A stretch of 56,431 bases of DNA from Prochloron sp. SulCav_FS08_3_32_3330 (GTDB lineage: Bacteria; Cyanobacteriota; Cyanobacteriia; Cyanobacteriales; DYNF01). Positions 24,804-33,359 of the stretch are shown here, piece after piece. The notes below the pieces were generated by a model. It made no database searches, was not told the DNA's origin, and saw nothing but the letters and a program-made list of their open reading frames with translations. Location of the stretch: NCBI GenBank assembly GCA_020721205.1, contig DYNF01000018.1:1-56431 (forward strand), given 5' to 3'. Both the position numbers and the translations under genes were made by a program. Each line of letters begins with the position of its first letter. Position 1 is the first letter of the stretch.

Positions 24804-26144
24804 ATGCAATTAATCAAACAAATTCGTTTAAGTTTAGCTGTTACAATCGCTAATTTAATTACTAATTTAGTCAGAAAATTAGGTTTGGGAGCGGCAAGTG
24901 TTTTACCCGGAAGTATTGCTCTCAAAATTTATCCTCAGTTATTACCTTTATTATTTAAACAGGTAAAAAAAGGTGTTATTTTAGTAGTGGGAACTAATGG
25001 CAAAACTACAACTTCTTTACTTTTAAGCACCATTTTAGAGCGTACAGGTGTTAAAATTGCCCATAATATTGCCGGAGCAAATTTAATTAATGGTATTGTC
25101 ACTACTTTATTAGAAAATACTAATTTATTCGGTAAATTATCCGCAGATTACGCTATTTTAGAAGTAGATGAAAATATTTTACCTTTATTATTAAAAGATT
25201 GTCAACCTCAATATATATTAGCTTTAAATTTATTTCGAGATCAATTAGATCGTTATGGGGAAGTAGACACGATTAGTCGTCGTTGGCAAGAGGCAATTAA
25301 TCCTTTACCTTTAGAGACTAAAATAATCTTAAATGCTGATGATCCCACTCTTAGTTATTTAGGACAAAATTTAAAACAAAATGTGAAATATTTTGGCTTA
25401 AATGAACCGGAATTATATTTAGAAGAAATACCTCACGCTGTGGATTCTATTTATTGTCCCAGTTGTGGCACTCCTTTACAATATGAAGGAGTTTATTTAT
25501 CTCATTTAGGAGATTATATTTGTCCTAGTTGTGGTTTTGCTAAGAGTAAAACTGATGTAAATAGTTGCGATTGGGGACAAATTTTAATCGGTGTTTATAA
25601 TAAATATAATACCCTTGCCGCTGGTTTATTAACTCAAGAAATAGGGATAGAAAAAGAGGTTATTTTTGATACGATTAAAAACTTTAAAGCCGCTTTTGGT
25701 AGAGCAGAAGAATTAGAAATTAAAGGTAAAAAAGTTCGCATTTTATTATCAAAAAATCCTGTAGGTATGAATGAAACGATCAGGGCAGTTAATGATATTA
25801 AAAAAGAAGGTAAAGCTAATACTTGTTTAATGGTTTTAAATGATAGAATACCCGATGGTACTGATGTATCATGGATTTGGGATGTAGACATGGAAAAATT
25901 GGCACAAAGTGGGGGTAAAATTATTGTAAGTGGCGATCGAGTTTATGATCTAGCTTTAAGGCTACAATATTGTAATTTAGAGTTAGAAAATCCACCATTT
26001 CAATTAATAATTAAAGAAGAATTATCAGAAGCAATTGAAACCGCTTTAAATGAATGTGCAAAAGATGAAACTTTGCATATTTTACCCACTTATTCAGCCA
26101 TGTTAGAAGTAAGGGAATTACTAACAGGAAGAAAAATATTATAA
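24804..26144 (+). CDS. murT: Mur ligase family protein, MurT subunit of lipid II amidotransferase
   Basis: MurT activates the glutamate of lipid II with ATP so that GatD-supplied ammonia amidates it. The 446-aa chain has the Mur P-loop GTNGKTTT near residue 66 and the central motif LEVDENILP. A Cys4 zinc ribbon (CPSCG near residue 217 and CPSCG near 239) marks MurT within the Mur ligases. GVYNKYNTLAA follows, and a C-terminal DUF1727-like domain holds FGRAEE and KNPVGMNE. No gatD gene follows; repeats and a convergent kinase gene lie downstream. A 5' fragment of this gene is duplicated at 23096-23251. Confidence 0.9.
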   Translation: MQLIKQIRLSLAVTIANLITNLVRKLGLGAASVLPGSIALKIYPQLLPLLFKQVKKGVILVVGTNGKTTTSLLLSTILERTGVKIAHNIAGANLINGIVTTLLENTNLFGKLSADYAILEVDENILPLLLKDCQPQYILALNLFRDQLDRYGEVDTISRRWQEAINPLPLETKIILNADDPTLSYLGQNLKQNVKYFGLNEPELYLEEIPHAVDSIYCPSCGTPLQYEGVYLSHLGDYICPSCGFAKSKTDVNSCDWGQILIGVYNKYNTLAAGLLTQEIGIEKEVIFDTIKNFKAAFGRAEELEIKGKKVRILLSKNPVGMNETIRAVNDIKKEGKANTCLMVLNDRIPDGTDVSWIWDVDMEKLAQSGGKIIVSGDRVYDLALRLQYCNLELENPPFQLIIKEELSEAIETALNECAKDETLHILPTYSAMLEVRELLTGRKIL

Positions 26145-26149
26145 GTTTA

Positions 26150-26253
26150 GTTTGTAGTTGGGCTTTAGCCCTAAAATCTAAACGAGGTTTGTTGTTGCGC
26201 TTCAGCGCTAAAACTAAAATATTATAAGTTTAGTTTGTTGTTGCGCTTCAGCG
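26150..26253. repeat. R2 palindromic repeats after murT
   Basis: Three R2 units in a row: GGGCTTTAGCCC, TTGCGCTTCAGCGC and TTGCGCTTCAGCGC again, each with a gtttgttgtt-type flank. The last is followed by family A copy 4. The other half of that hairpin (agggctaaagcccaactacg) resumes at 26460. Confidence 0.75.
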
Positions 26254-26263
26254 CTATTAGGAT

Positions 26264-26449
26264 AGGGCGTTTTCATTCTTTTTTTTGCAACAGATTAAAA
26301 TCTGTTGCTACCCAAACAAAACCACGGGCGACCCGGGTTTTCTGATTAAATATTAACTAATATTAAAAAATTAAACCTGCGTAGGCAGGTTTTGTTTATG
26401 TAGCAAGGGGTTTCAACCCTTTGCCTCCCGAGAATGAAAACGCCCTGCC
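26264..26449 (+). mobile_element. MITE-like element, family A copy 4
   Basis: A complete element, from AGGGCGTTTTCATTCT to AGAATGAAAACGCCCTGCC. The first hairpin arm is changed to GCAACAGATT with matching AATCTGTTGC, and the last reads GCAAGGGGTT/AACCCTTTGC, so substitutions preserve pairing. CTATTAGGAT flanks it directly (26254-26263 and 26450-26459). It is inserted in an R2 palindrome. With the R2 units it accounts for the 344-bp gap after murT. Confidence 0.9.
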
Positions 26450-26488
26450 CTATTAGGATAGGGCTAAAGCCCAACTACGAACAAAGAA

Positions 26489-29140
26489 TTAAACCTTTGG
26501 AGGTTTAATTCTTTGTAAAGTAACAATAATCGTTGTTCCCATATCTAATTTACTATTAACATTAATATTACCACCATGTAAATCAATACATTTTTTCGTT
26601 ACAATTAATCCTAAACCAGTTCCGGCAATATTACGCACATTTTTCCCACGATGAAAAGGCTCAAATAATTGTTTTTGATCTTGCGCAGAAATACCAATTC
26701 CTGAATCAGAAATTTGTAAAATTATCTCCTTAACATTTAAAGTTAATAAAATATCTATTTTGCCACCCTCCGGGGAATATTTAATCGCATTTGATAGTAA
26801 ATTAGCTAAAATTGATCTTAATAATTTTTGATCTAAATAAACTTGAGGATCTTTCCCTTCAATTATAAAATGTAAATCATGTTTTGTATCTGCACCTAAC
26901 TGAACCTCCCCGATTAACTCACGACAATATTCTTCAATATTAAATAATTCAGGATTAAACTCTAATTTTCCTGCTTCAGCGCGATTAATCACTAAAATAT
27001 CATCTAACAATTGCACCATATTTTTAACAGAATCTTGAATCCGATGTAAATTGCGTAAGCGTTTTTCTTCATTATTCCAACTTGTTTGAGAATTTTCAAG
27101 AATTTGTGCCGCCGCTAAAGCTGTACTTAAAGGAGTACGAAATTCATGGGAAGCCATCGAAAAAAAGCGCGTTTTTAAGGTACTTAATTCTTTTTCCTTT
27201 TCTAAAGCCAAACGTATTTCTTCCAGACGTTTCCGCTCCGTAATATCACGAGAGTTTACCACAATTCGAGGTTCAGGGCTATCATCAATAAATCTTTGAC
27301 TAATCGCTTCTAAAGTGTGCCAAGAATTATCTTGATGACGATAGCGAAACTCAATAATGGGCGGAATTTCAGGATTTTCAATCGCATTGGTAATATGATA
27401 ACAAGTTTCAATAAATTCTTCGGGATGAATATACTCAAAAAAGTTTTGACCAATTAACTCATCTGCTTGATAACCTAAAACCTTACTTACAGAGGGACTT
27501 TCATAGTAAATTGTGCCATCTGTATCCAGAATTGTGATAATATCTAAGGCATTTTCAATCAAAGAACGAAAACGCTCCTCACTATGTTTTAAAGCTTCTT
27601 CTGTGCGTTTACGTTCAGTAATATCTCTTTGAACAGCAATCCAATGGGTATAATAACCTATTTGATCCGCAACAGGTATAATACTTAATTCTACCCAAAA
27701 TTCTGAACCATCTTTGCGATAATTAATCACTTCAAGGGTGATCGGTTTCCATTGACTTAAGGACGTGCGTATTTTGTCTAATTGACTACGACTGGTTTTT
27801 GCTCCTTGTAAGATTCGAGGTGTTTTTCCTAACACTTCTTCAGGACGATAGCCACTCATGCGACAAAATGCTTCATTTACATAAATAATTCTCGGTCCGG
27901 GATCGTTTATGGGTTCAGCAGTAGTAATGACAATCGCATCATTAGTATGCACTACTACTGACTGTAATAAATGAATTTCCTCTGCTTGGCGTTTTTGTTC
28001 GGTAATATCAGCAACGACGACTACCATTCCACTTACATTTTCCTCACTATCATATAAGGGGGCTGTGGAAAAGACAATATCAATCAATGAACCATCTTTT
28101 TTCGGACGGCGTAATTCTAAACTAGGGGGAGTAATACCTTCAAGGATAGAATCTTTAATTATTTTATACTGAGATACCTCTAATTCTGAGATAACAGGGT
28201 TAATTTTGTCTATAACTTCCGTTTCTTGCCAACCAAAAATTTTCACCGATGCCGGATTCCAAATTTTGACTTTATCTTCTAAATCTAGGGTAAATATGGC
28301 TCTTGGGGAGGCTTCAATCAGGGATTGTAGAGTATAATTAGTATGACGCAAAGTGGCTTCAGTTCGCTGTCTTTCGGCAATTTCTGCCCTTAAGGATTGA
28401 TTAGTTATAGCTAGTTCTTCTGTACGTTGTTGCACACGGTTTTCTAGCTCATTATTGAGTTGTTGGAGTTGTTGATGAAGTTCAGATTGTTGAATAGCGA
28501 TCGCCACTTGAGTCGCTAACTGTTTCATTAACTCAACTTCCCAAGTTTGCCATTGACGGGGAACTGCACATTGATGAGCAATAAGTAAACCCCACAAATA
28601 AGGTTCTTGTTGTTCAATAATCTCATTATTTTCCCTAATTTGCTGTAAAATAGGCACAACTAACTTAGCTTTAACACCAAATTGCTTAACAAAATCAGCT
28701 AAACATTCTTCCACATCTTCTTGATCAATATTAGTAATATTTCTCGTTTTACCTAAAGTGTAAGCTTGATGATATTCGATCGGGAATACTTCTTCAGGGA
28801 AAGTTTGTCCTAGAATAGTGGGATATTGAGGAGATACCGTTTCTGTAATCGCACTTCCTGTACCATCTTCCCAAATCCGATAAATTAAAACCCGATCGGC
28901 TTGTAAAAATTCTTTAACATCAGCTACAGTAGTGACTAAAACTTTCTCTAAATTTAAAGATTCTCGGATATGTTGAGCAATTTGATTAACTAAATTTTCC
29001 CTTTGAGTTTGTTGTCTGAGGTTAATTTCTACTTGTTTGCGTTGTTTAATTTGTTTATAAAAGAGATAACAACCGATAATAAAAGTGATAATTCCCAGTG
29101 TTAGAGTAAGATTAGTCATATTAATAGAATTTAAGATCAT
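26489..29140 (-). CDS. GAF-PAS multisensor histidine kinase
   Basis: The 883-aa protein has one N-terminal membrane helix (residues 10-28). A GAF domain (about 45-215) of the phytochrome/cyanobacteriochrome-like type carries FGVKAKLVVPIL and LWGLLIAHQCAVPRQWQ. A coiled coil, three PAS domains (about 265-385, 395-510 and 520-645), HisKA with phospho-His in FSMASHEFRTPLS (near residue 662), and a C-terminal ATPase with NLLSNAIKYSPEGG and DSGIGISAQDQ follow. In the GAF domain Cys146 lies where bilin-attaching cysteines do, but the usual next-residue His is Leu. No receiver domain is attached and no regulator adjoins. The gene is convergent with murT. Confidence 0.92.
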   Translation of the reverse strand: MILNSINMTNLTLTLGIITFIIGCYLFYKQIKQRKQVEINLRQQTQRENLVNQIAQHIRESLNLEKVLVTTVADVKEFLQADRVLIYRIWEDGTGSAITETVSPQYPTILGQTFPEEVFPIEYHQAYTLGKTRNITNIDQEDVEECLADFVKQFGVKAKLVVPILQQIRENNEIIEQQEPYLWGLLIAHQCAVPRQWQTWEVELMKQLATQVAIAIQQSELHQQLQQLNNELENRVQQRTEELAITNQSLRAEIAERQRTEATLRHTNYTLQSLIEASPRAIFTLDLEDKVKIWNPASVKIFGWQETEVIDKINPVISELEVSQYKIIKDSILEGITPPSLELRRPKKDGSLIDIVFSTAPLYDSEENVSGMVVVVADITEQKRQAEEIHLLQSVVVHTNDAIVITTAEPINDPGPRIIYVNEAFCRMSGYRPEEVLGKTPRILQGAKTSRSQLDKIRTSLSQWKPITLEVINYRKDGSEFWVELSIIPVADQIGYYTHWIAVQRDITERKRTEEALKHSEERFRSLIENALDIITILDTDGTIYYESPSVSKVLGYQADELIGQNFFEYIHPEEFIETCYHITNAIENPEIPPIIEFRYRHQDNSWHTLEAISQRFIDDSPEPRIVVNSRDITERKRLEEIRLALEKEKELSTLKTRFFSMASHEFRTPLSTALAAAQILENSQTSWNNEEKRLRNLHRIQDSVKNMVQLLDDILVINRAEAGKLEFNPELFNIEEYCRELIGEVQLGADTKHDLHFIIEGKDPQVYLDQKLLRSILANLLSNAIKYSPEGGKIDILLTLNVKEIILQISDSGIGISAQDQKQLFEPFHRGKNVRNIAGTGLGLIVTKKCIDLHGGNINVNSKLDMGTTIIVTLQRIKPPKV

Positions 29141-29152
29141 AAACTCAAATAA

Positions 29153-29216
29153 AAAAGTCGGGGATTTTAAATAACTTAATTTTAAAGCCTAAAATCTTAT
29201 AAAATCCCCGACTTTT
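29153..29216. other. 17-bp-arm inverted repeat upstream of the GAF-PAS kinase
   Basis: AAAAGTCGGGGATTTTA (29153-29169) pairs perfectly with TAAAATCCCCGACTTTT (29200-29216) across 30 nt. It begins 13 bases before the kinase start, so it would lie in its leader if the promoter is further upstream. It may be a repeat or a regulatory hairpin. Confidence 0.6.
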
Positions 29217-29240
29217 GACATAAATTATTAATTGTACCTG

Positions 29241-29427
29241 TAGGGGCATGGCATCCTTAAATTATGATACCAACAATTAATCTAACAAATGCCATGCCCT
29301 AACCCAATTATCAAATTAACAAAAATAAACAAATTTTATATTTTTTTTGATAGTTATTGGTGGGTTTGGGCATGACAAAATATGATTTAATGGTTATTAA
29401 CAAAATTGAGCGATGTCATGCCCCTAC
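29241..29427. repeat. Two GGGCATG-type inverted repeats (family R4)
   Basis: TAGGGGCATGGCAT/ATGCCATGCCCTA (29241-29301) and GGGCATGACA/TGTCATGCCC (29368-29423) are two units of one palindromic family; a third lies at 47535-47595. They fill the spacer between the pec operon terminator and the kinase leader. Confidence 0.7.
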
Positions 29428-29495
29428 TCTTAAAATATCAAAAGAAGTCACCAATCTCAGCGTAGTAGAAACTGAGTAAATTCCATAAAATTAAT

Positions 29496-29520
29496 AAAAA
29501 AAAGGTGGGCAATGCCCACC
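29496..29520 (-). terminator. Terminator of the pec-cpcL operon
   Basis: On the minus strand GGTGGGC pairs with GCCCACC around ATT, followed by eight T residues. It starts 26 nt after the cpcL stop. A canonical rho-independent terminator. Confidence 0.88.
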
Positions 29521-29545
29521 CGCAAAAGAACGCCAGATTGGGATA

Positions 29546-30295
29546 TTACAAAGTAATAATACCCCAAGCCGCTAGAATGACAGCTAAAGAAAGCAATCCG
29601 ACAATTCCTGCTCCGGTAATCACAATAATCTTACCTGTTAAACCCATCCAAGTAGGATAGGGCTGTCTTTGCCATGCCCAACGGTAAGTTAAAGGTGCTT
29701 TTCCTTGGAAATAGCCTAATTTTTCCAATTGTTGACGATAATCCGCACCATAACGAGGCATCCGGGCAAAAGGTTGTTCTCCTAAACTTCGTTGTGGTAA
29801 AATTCGACGACGTTGATAAGGAACAGTATCATAACCAAAATTATCGAGATATTCAGCAGTGTTGAGTAACTCATCAATAAATCCATTTAAGCCTTTATTG
29901 GCAATCACAATTGACCAAGCAATTTTTTCTCTTTCATTGTAAACATCCCTTCCTAAAAGGCGTTGAATACACATTTGAGCGAAGCGATAGTTATTATTAA
30001 CTTCAAAATTACGACGACGGAAATTGTCAGAAGTGGCTAAACCTCTGATAAAATCCCTGATTGTAATTTGACCACTTTTCAACTGTGATTCTAAAACGGT
30101 TTGACGATTAGCTTTAATAATTTGTTGTTCATTGAAAATCTGGCGATAAGCTTCTAAAATGATTTGATCATAATCAGAGCTAGAAGGTAATCCTTCCGTT
30201 GTTAAAATTTTTGAATGCTCATCACCAGCAACTTCATAATTTTTAACCCGTTGGTTTTGACTAGAGGGAGAATAAGTAATTAAAGAGAGTGTCAT
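29546..30295 (-). CDS. cpcL: Membrane-anchored phycobilisome rod linker CpcL (CpcG2 type)
   Basis: CpcL links phycobilisome rods to the thylakoid membrane and forms small rod complexes that feed photosystem I and associated NDH-1. The linker domain spans about residues 35-165 (QIILEAYRQIFNEQQIIKANRQ, DFIRGLATSDNFRRR, RFAQMCIQRLLGRDVYNE). It lacks the soluble core-binding tail of CpcG1; the last 33 residues form a single hydrophobic helix (GKIIVITGAGIVGLLSLAVI), which is diagnostic of CpcL. The gene starts 30 nt after pecF stops and is followed by the operon terminator, so it is the last cistron of the pec operon. Confidence 0.93.
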   Translation of the reverse strand: MTLSLITYSPSSQNQRVKNYEVAGDEHSKILTTEGLPSSSDYDQIILEAYRQIFNEQQIIKANRQTVLESQLKSGQITIRDFIRGLATSDNFRRRNFEVNNNYRFAQMCIQRLLGRDVYNEREKIAWSIVIANKGLNGFIDELLNTAEYLDNFGYDTVPYQRRRILPQRSLGEQPFARMPRYGADYRQQLEKLGYFQGKAPLTYRWAWQRQPYPTWMGLTGKIIVITGAGIVGLLSLAVILAAWGIITL

Positions 30296-30325
30296 AAATT
30301 TATAATTGAGATTTTTGAAATTAAG

Positions 30326-30952
30326 TTATGAGTTAATCAGCAAATTAATCCGTTCCCTGACTATGAGATCAGATTCTTGTGCTAAAGATGTTATGAAAAT
30401 GTCGTTAATTTTGTTGGTATAATCGGCTGAAATCCGATGATCAGCAATTTCCTTAAGAGAAAGCGCACAAGCATAACGTAAGCCCCAATCTTCCGTATTT
30501 AATAAGCCCCAAATCAGTTTTTCTACTGCTTTTGTAATTTGAGTATCCTCAGTTTGACTTGTTACCATCTTCCCTAAGCCTCTAGCCGCCACACGACGAA
30601 CATTTCCTTGACAATGATTAGCAATTTCTACCCCTACTACCTCGACTAAGAGATCTAATGCTCGATCATCGCCAATATTTGCTAAGATTCTTACAATTTG
30701 AGCCTGAACATTCTGATCAATACATTGATTATACTCTTTAATTAAAGGTGTAACGCTTTCGGGTGCTAATTTAATTAATGTTTCTGCTGAACTATTCACA
30801 ATTCCTTGATGATGATCTTGTAATAATTCAATCAAAATAGGAATTGCTTGGATCATCTGATTATCCCCCAAGGATTTAATAATTGCGATCTTTTCTAGGG
30901 GTATAACAGTAGATTCTAGTTGAGTTAATAACAAGTCAATGGTTTTCGACAT
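30326..30952 (-). CDS. pecF: Phycoviolobilin lyase-isomerase, PecF subunit
   Basis: PecE/PecF attach phycocyanobilin to Cys84 of PecA while isomerising it to phycoviolobilin. This 208-aa HEAT-like repeat protein carries NHCQGN at residues 112-117 (EIANHCQGNVRRVAARGLGKM). That motif separates the isomerising PecF from the plain lyase CpcF. Helical repeats recur as IPILIELLQDHHQGI, VRILANIGDDRALDLLVEVV and WGLRYACALSLKEIAD. It follows pecE by 43 nt and precedes cpcL by 30 nt. Confidence 0.93.
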   Translation of the reverse strand: MSKTIDLLLTQLESTVIPLEKIAIIKSLGDNQMIQAIPILIELLQDHHQGIVNSSAETLIKLAPESVTPLIKEYNQCIDQNVQAQIVRILANIGDDRALDLLVEVVGVEIANHCQGNVRRVAARGLGKMVTSQTEDTQITKAVEKLIWGLLNTEDWGLRYACALSLKEIADHRISADYTNKINDIFITSLAQESDLIVRERINLLINS

Positions 30953-30995
30953 ACAATCGGGTAAAGGTTAAAAAGTCTTAAAAGAATATCTCTAA

Positions 30996-31772
30996 TTAAA
31001 GTTGTATCAATAATTGATCCATTGCTTGAAATAAGATTTTTTGATTTTGGAGATTTGCTACTTGAGGATCATCTTTTGTTTGAGTGAGCAAAGTTTCGAT
31101 AATCCGTTTCAAATTGAGTAATTTGAGACTGTTAGCAATGTTTGCTTCTATAATAGCTTGGACTGCACCAAGATCAGCGATCGCCCCTAAATCAAAAGCG
31201 GCTGACCATCGTAAATAAGGATTATCATGATTAAGATTACGGATAATCCTTTCTAGGTAAGAACTTTGTTTCGTAATCTGATAAAAATAACGAGCCGCCG
31301 CACATTGTACTCTTTCTGAGGAATCATTCAGAAATGGTTTGATTAAATCCTGTACAGAGTTCACTCTGAAAACTCCTAAAGCCTCAATTAATGCTTCTTG
31401 ATAAGATTGTGAGCTTTGTGAAGTTAATAATTTCAATAAGCTAGGAATACAAGAGCGATCGCCGATCGCACTTAAAGCGTTGATGACAGCTTCTTGTAAC
31501 TGAGGATCGTGTGTCACCGTTAAAGCCTCCATCAAAGCAGGTACAGCACTAGGATTTTTCAAAATTCCTAAAGTTCTTGCCACCTGTCTTCTTAAGGGAT
31601 AACCACCCGCCTCTGTGCGATAGCGTTCATCTTTAAGACATTCACACAGGATCGGAGTTGCTTCTTGAATTTGATGTTTACCGAGCCACCAAGCCCCATA
31701 ATAACGCAGTTGGTTATCATCACTATTTAAAGCAGCGATCGCTGAATCTTTTGATAAAATAGGTTCATTCAT
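30996..31772 (-). CDS. pecE: Phycoviolobilin lyase-isomerase, PecE subunit
   Basis: PecE is the partner of PecF in chromophore attachment. The 258-aa protein contains the E-subunit signature LRYYGAWWLGKHQ, RTEAGGYPLRRQVARTLG and HEAT-like repeats. The end SLKLLNLKRIIETLL...LFQAMDQLLIQL matches PecE better than CpcE. HIP1 octamers occur several times within it. It follows pecC after a 93-bp spacer that contains a 28-bp perfect palindrome. Confidence 0.92.
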   Translation of the reverse strand: MNEPILSKDSAIAALNSDDNQLRYYGAWWLGKHQIQEATPILCECLKDERYRTEAGGYPLRRQVARTLGILKNPSAVPALMEALTVTHDPQLQEAVINALSAIGDRSCIPSLLKLLTSQSSQSYQEALIEALGVFRVNSVQDLIKPFLNDSSERVQCAAARYFYQITKQSSYLERIIRNLNHDNPYLRWSAAFDLGAIADLGAVQAIIEANIANSLKLLNLKRIIETLLTQTKDDPQVANLQNQKILFQAMDQLLIQL

Positions 31773-31801
31773 TTTTGTGGTATTACGGTTAAAATCACAT
31801 T

Positions 31802-31829
31802 GTAGAGACGTAAAATTTTACGTCTCTAC
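31802..31829. promoter_or_regulatory. Perfect 28-bp palindrome between pecC and pecE
   Basis: GTAGAGACGTAAAA is followed directly by its complement TTTTACGTCTCTAC with no loop. In the pec transcript it forms a hairpin 37 nt after the pecC stop. Without a T-run it is more likely a processing or stabilising structure, or a dispersed repeat, than a full terminator. Confidence 0.7.
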
Positions 31830-31865
31830 GGGTGACAGAAATTATTAATTCTGATTAACTCTAAT

Positions 31866-32669
31866 TTAAAGTGAGGTAATACTCAGAATCTTTTTACCTT
31901 GTTTATGAACCTGTTGATAACATTGAGATAACTGAGCAAAAGAAACTTTTAACACCTGACGACTCAAACGCACTGCTACTTTAGCACCACTTAAACCAGA
32001 GGCAACTTCCACAAGATAAACTCTGTTATCAGTGGCAGTAGAACCAGCTTTTAAAATACCTGTAGTCTTACTACTAGGTAAGCCTAAAGCAATCTTTTGT
32101 CCTAAGACTGATTGAGAGCTATTTGATTGAGCATTATCACTATTACCTTGACCCCGATAGAGAGTTAACAGATGACTAAAACCTACTGTTTTCATTCCGG
32201 GGAAAGATTTAAAACCACGATAAGAAGGAACGATATTATCCCCAAAAGCGTGATCATACTCTGAACTATAAATATAAGAATCAATATCGCTATCATAGCC
32301 AGAACTAGCATAACGATCCACATGATCAGCAATTTCCGACTGATCCTGAGGAGCGCGTCCTAATAGATGCTTATAATTAAGTTCAATAAAGCGAACTTGA
32401 GAATTACAATAGAAAAATTTTTCCTTATAAAATTCAGATTTCGCTAAAATAGTGATAAAACCTCTTACACTAATACTACCATTGCGTAATAAAGCTTCAG
32501 CACTAGCAAAAGTATTATTAATATAGACTCTTTCCCGTCCAAAAACCTGTTCGTAGACGGCTTTAAACACCTGTTGTAACTCATCCTCAGTCCAATGTGC
32601 GCGTAATTCCACTGGATTGCCCATTACTGGACTTAAACCGAGCCTTTCTTCCACTAAACTACTACTCAT
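31866..32669 (-). CDS. pecC: Phycoerythrocyanin-associated rod linker
   Basis: This linker joins phycoerythrocyanin hexamers at the rod periphery. The 267-aa protein has a linker domain at about residues 20-150 ([62 protein letters not shown]). A serine-rich hinge and a C-terminal CpcD-like domain follow from about 212 ([11 protein letters not shown] through [20 protein letters not shown]). It differs from cpcC mainly by context, lying after pecB-pecA and before pecE-pecF. A terminator-like hairpin with T-run separates it from pecA. Confidence 0.9.
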   Translation of the reverse strand: MSSSLVEERLGLSPVMGNPVELRAHWTEDELQQVFKAVYEQVFGRERVYINNTFASAEALLRNGSISVRGFITILAKSEFYKEKFFYCNSQVRFIELNYKHLLGRAPQDQSEIADHVDRYASSGYDSDIDSYIYSSEYDHAFGDNIVPSYRGFKSFPGMKTVGFSHLLTLYRGQGNSDNAQSNSSQSVLGQKIALGLPSSKTTGILKAGSTATDNRVYLVEVASGLSGAKVAVRLSRQVLKVSFAQLSQCYQQVHKQGKKILSITSL

Positions 32670-32712
32670 TTGATTAAAACAACTCCCTAAATTTTGATAG
32701 TTGATTGATGAT

Positions 32713-32770
32713 AAAAAAAAGGCGATGAATGATGTTAGCAGGGATCTGCTCTAAACTCACCAATCATCGC
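32713..32770 (-). terminator. Attenuator-like terminator between pecA and pecC
   Basis: On the minus strand, arms GCGATGATTG and CATTCATCGC (9 of 10 pairs) enclose a second hairpin AGCAGATCCCTGCT and are followed by CC and eight T residues. Partial termination here would make pecBA mRNA more abundant than the full operon, matching the high subunit demand. Confidence 0.75.
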
Positions 32771-32810
32771 TCATCTGCATTTATAGTCAAGCTCAATTTC
32801 TGAGTAATTC

Positions 32811-33299
32811 TTAGCTTAAAGCGTTAATAGCATAGTTAAGATAGGTGTTAGCTTCCCCAGCCACATCACCCGATAAACCGTGATTGTTGCGGACAAATTC
32901 TAAAGCCGCTACATACCAACTGGGAGATAAACCAAGAGCCGCATTAAATTCTTTAACACCAGCGATTACATACTCATCAAGAGGACCAGTTCCACCCACT
33001 ACACAACAGTAGCTAATGGTGCGAAGATAGTGGCTGATATCACGGACACATTTTGATTTGCCTTCCGCAGTAGAAGCGTATTGAGAACCTTTCATAGATG
33101 TGGTGTAAGGGAATTTCTCATAAACGTAGTTAGCGGCGGCTTCAGACCATTTTTGACCATTACTGGTAAAGGCTTTAGCCGCTTCTATACCCGCACCCGC
33201 ACGGCTAAAACGTCCAAAAATAGCTTGTAATTCAGTATTGCTGAGGTAAGAACCACGAGAATCAGCAGAAGCGATCGCATCAGTTAAAGGGGTTTTCAT
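32811..33299 (-). CDS. pecA: Phycoerythrocyanin alpha subunit
   Basis: PecA carries phycoviolobilin on Cys84 ([13 protein letters not shown]). The 162-aa protein resembles CpcA, but [41 protein letters not shown] and [25 protein letters not shown] mark PecA. The vicinal Cys98-Cys99 pair, known from the photochromic alpha subunit of phycoerythrocyanin, is present. It lies 60 nt after pecB and before an attenuator-like hairpin. Confidence 0.95.
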   Translation of the reverse strand: MKTPLTDAIASADSRGSYLSNTELQAIFGRFSRAGAGIEAAKAFTSNGQKWSEAAANYVYEKFPYTTSMKGSQYASTAEGKSKCVRDISHYLRTISYCCVVGGTGPLDEYVIAGVKEFNAALGLSPSWYVAALEFVRNNHGLSGDVAGEANTYLNYAINALS

Positions 33300-33359
33300 C
33301 CTTAAAGATCTCCTTAAAATAGTAATAAATTGTGATTAAATTGTTAACATTGTTGTGAT

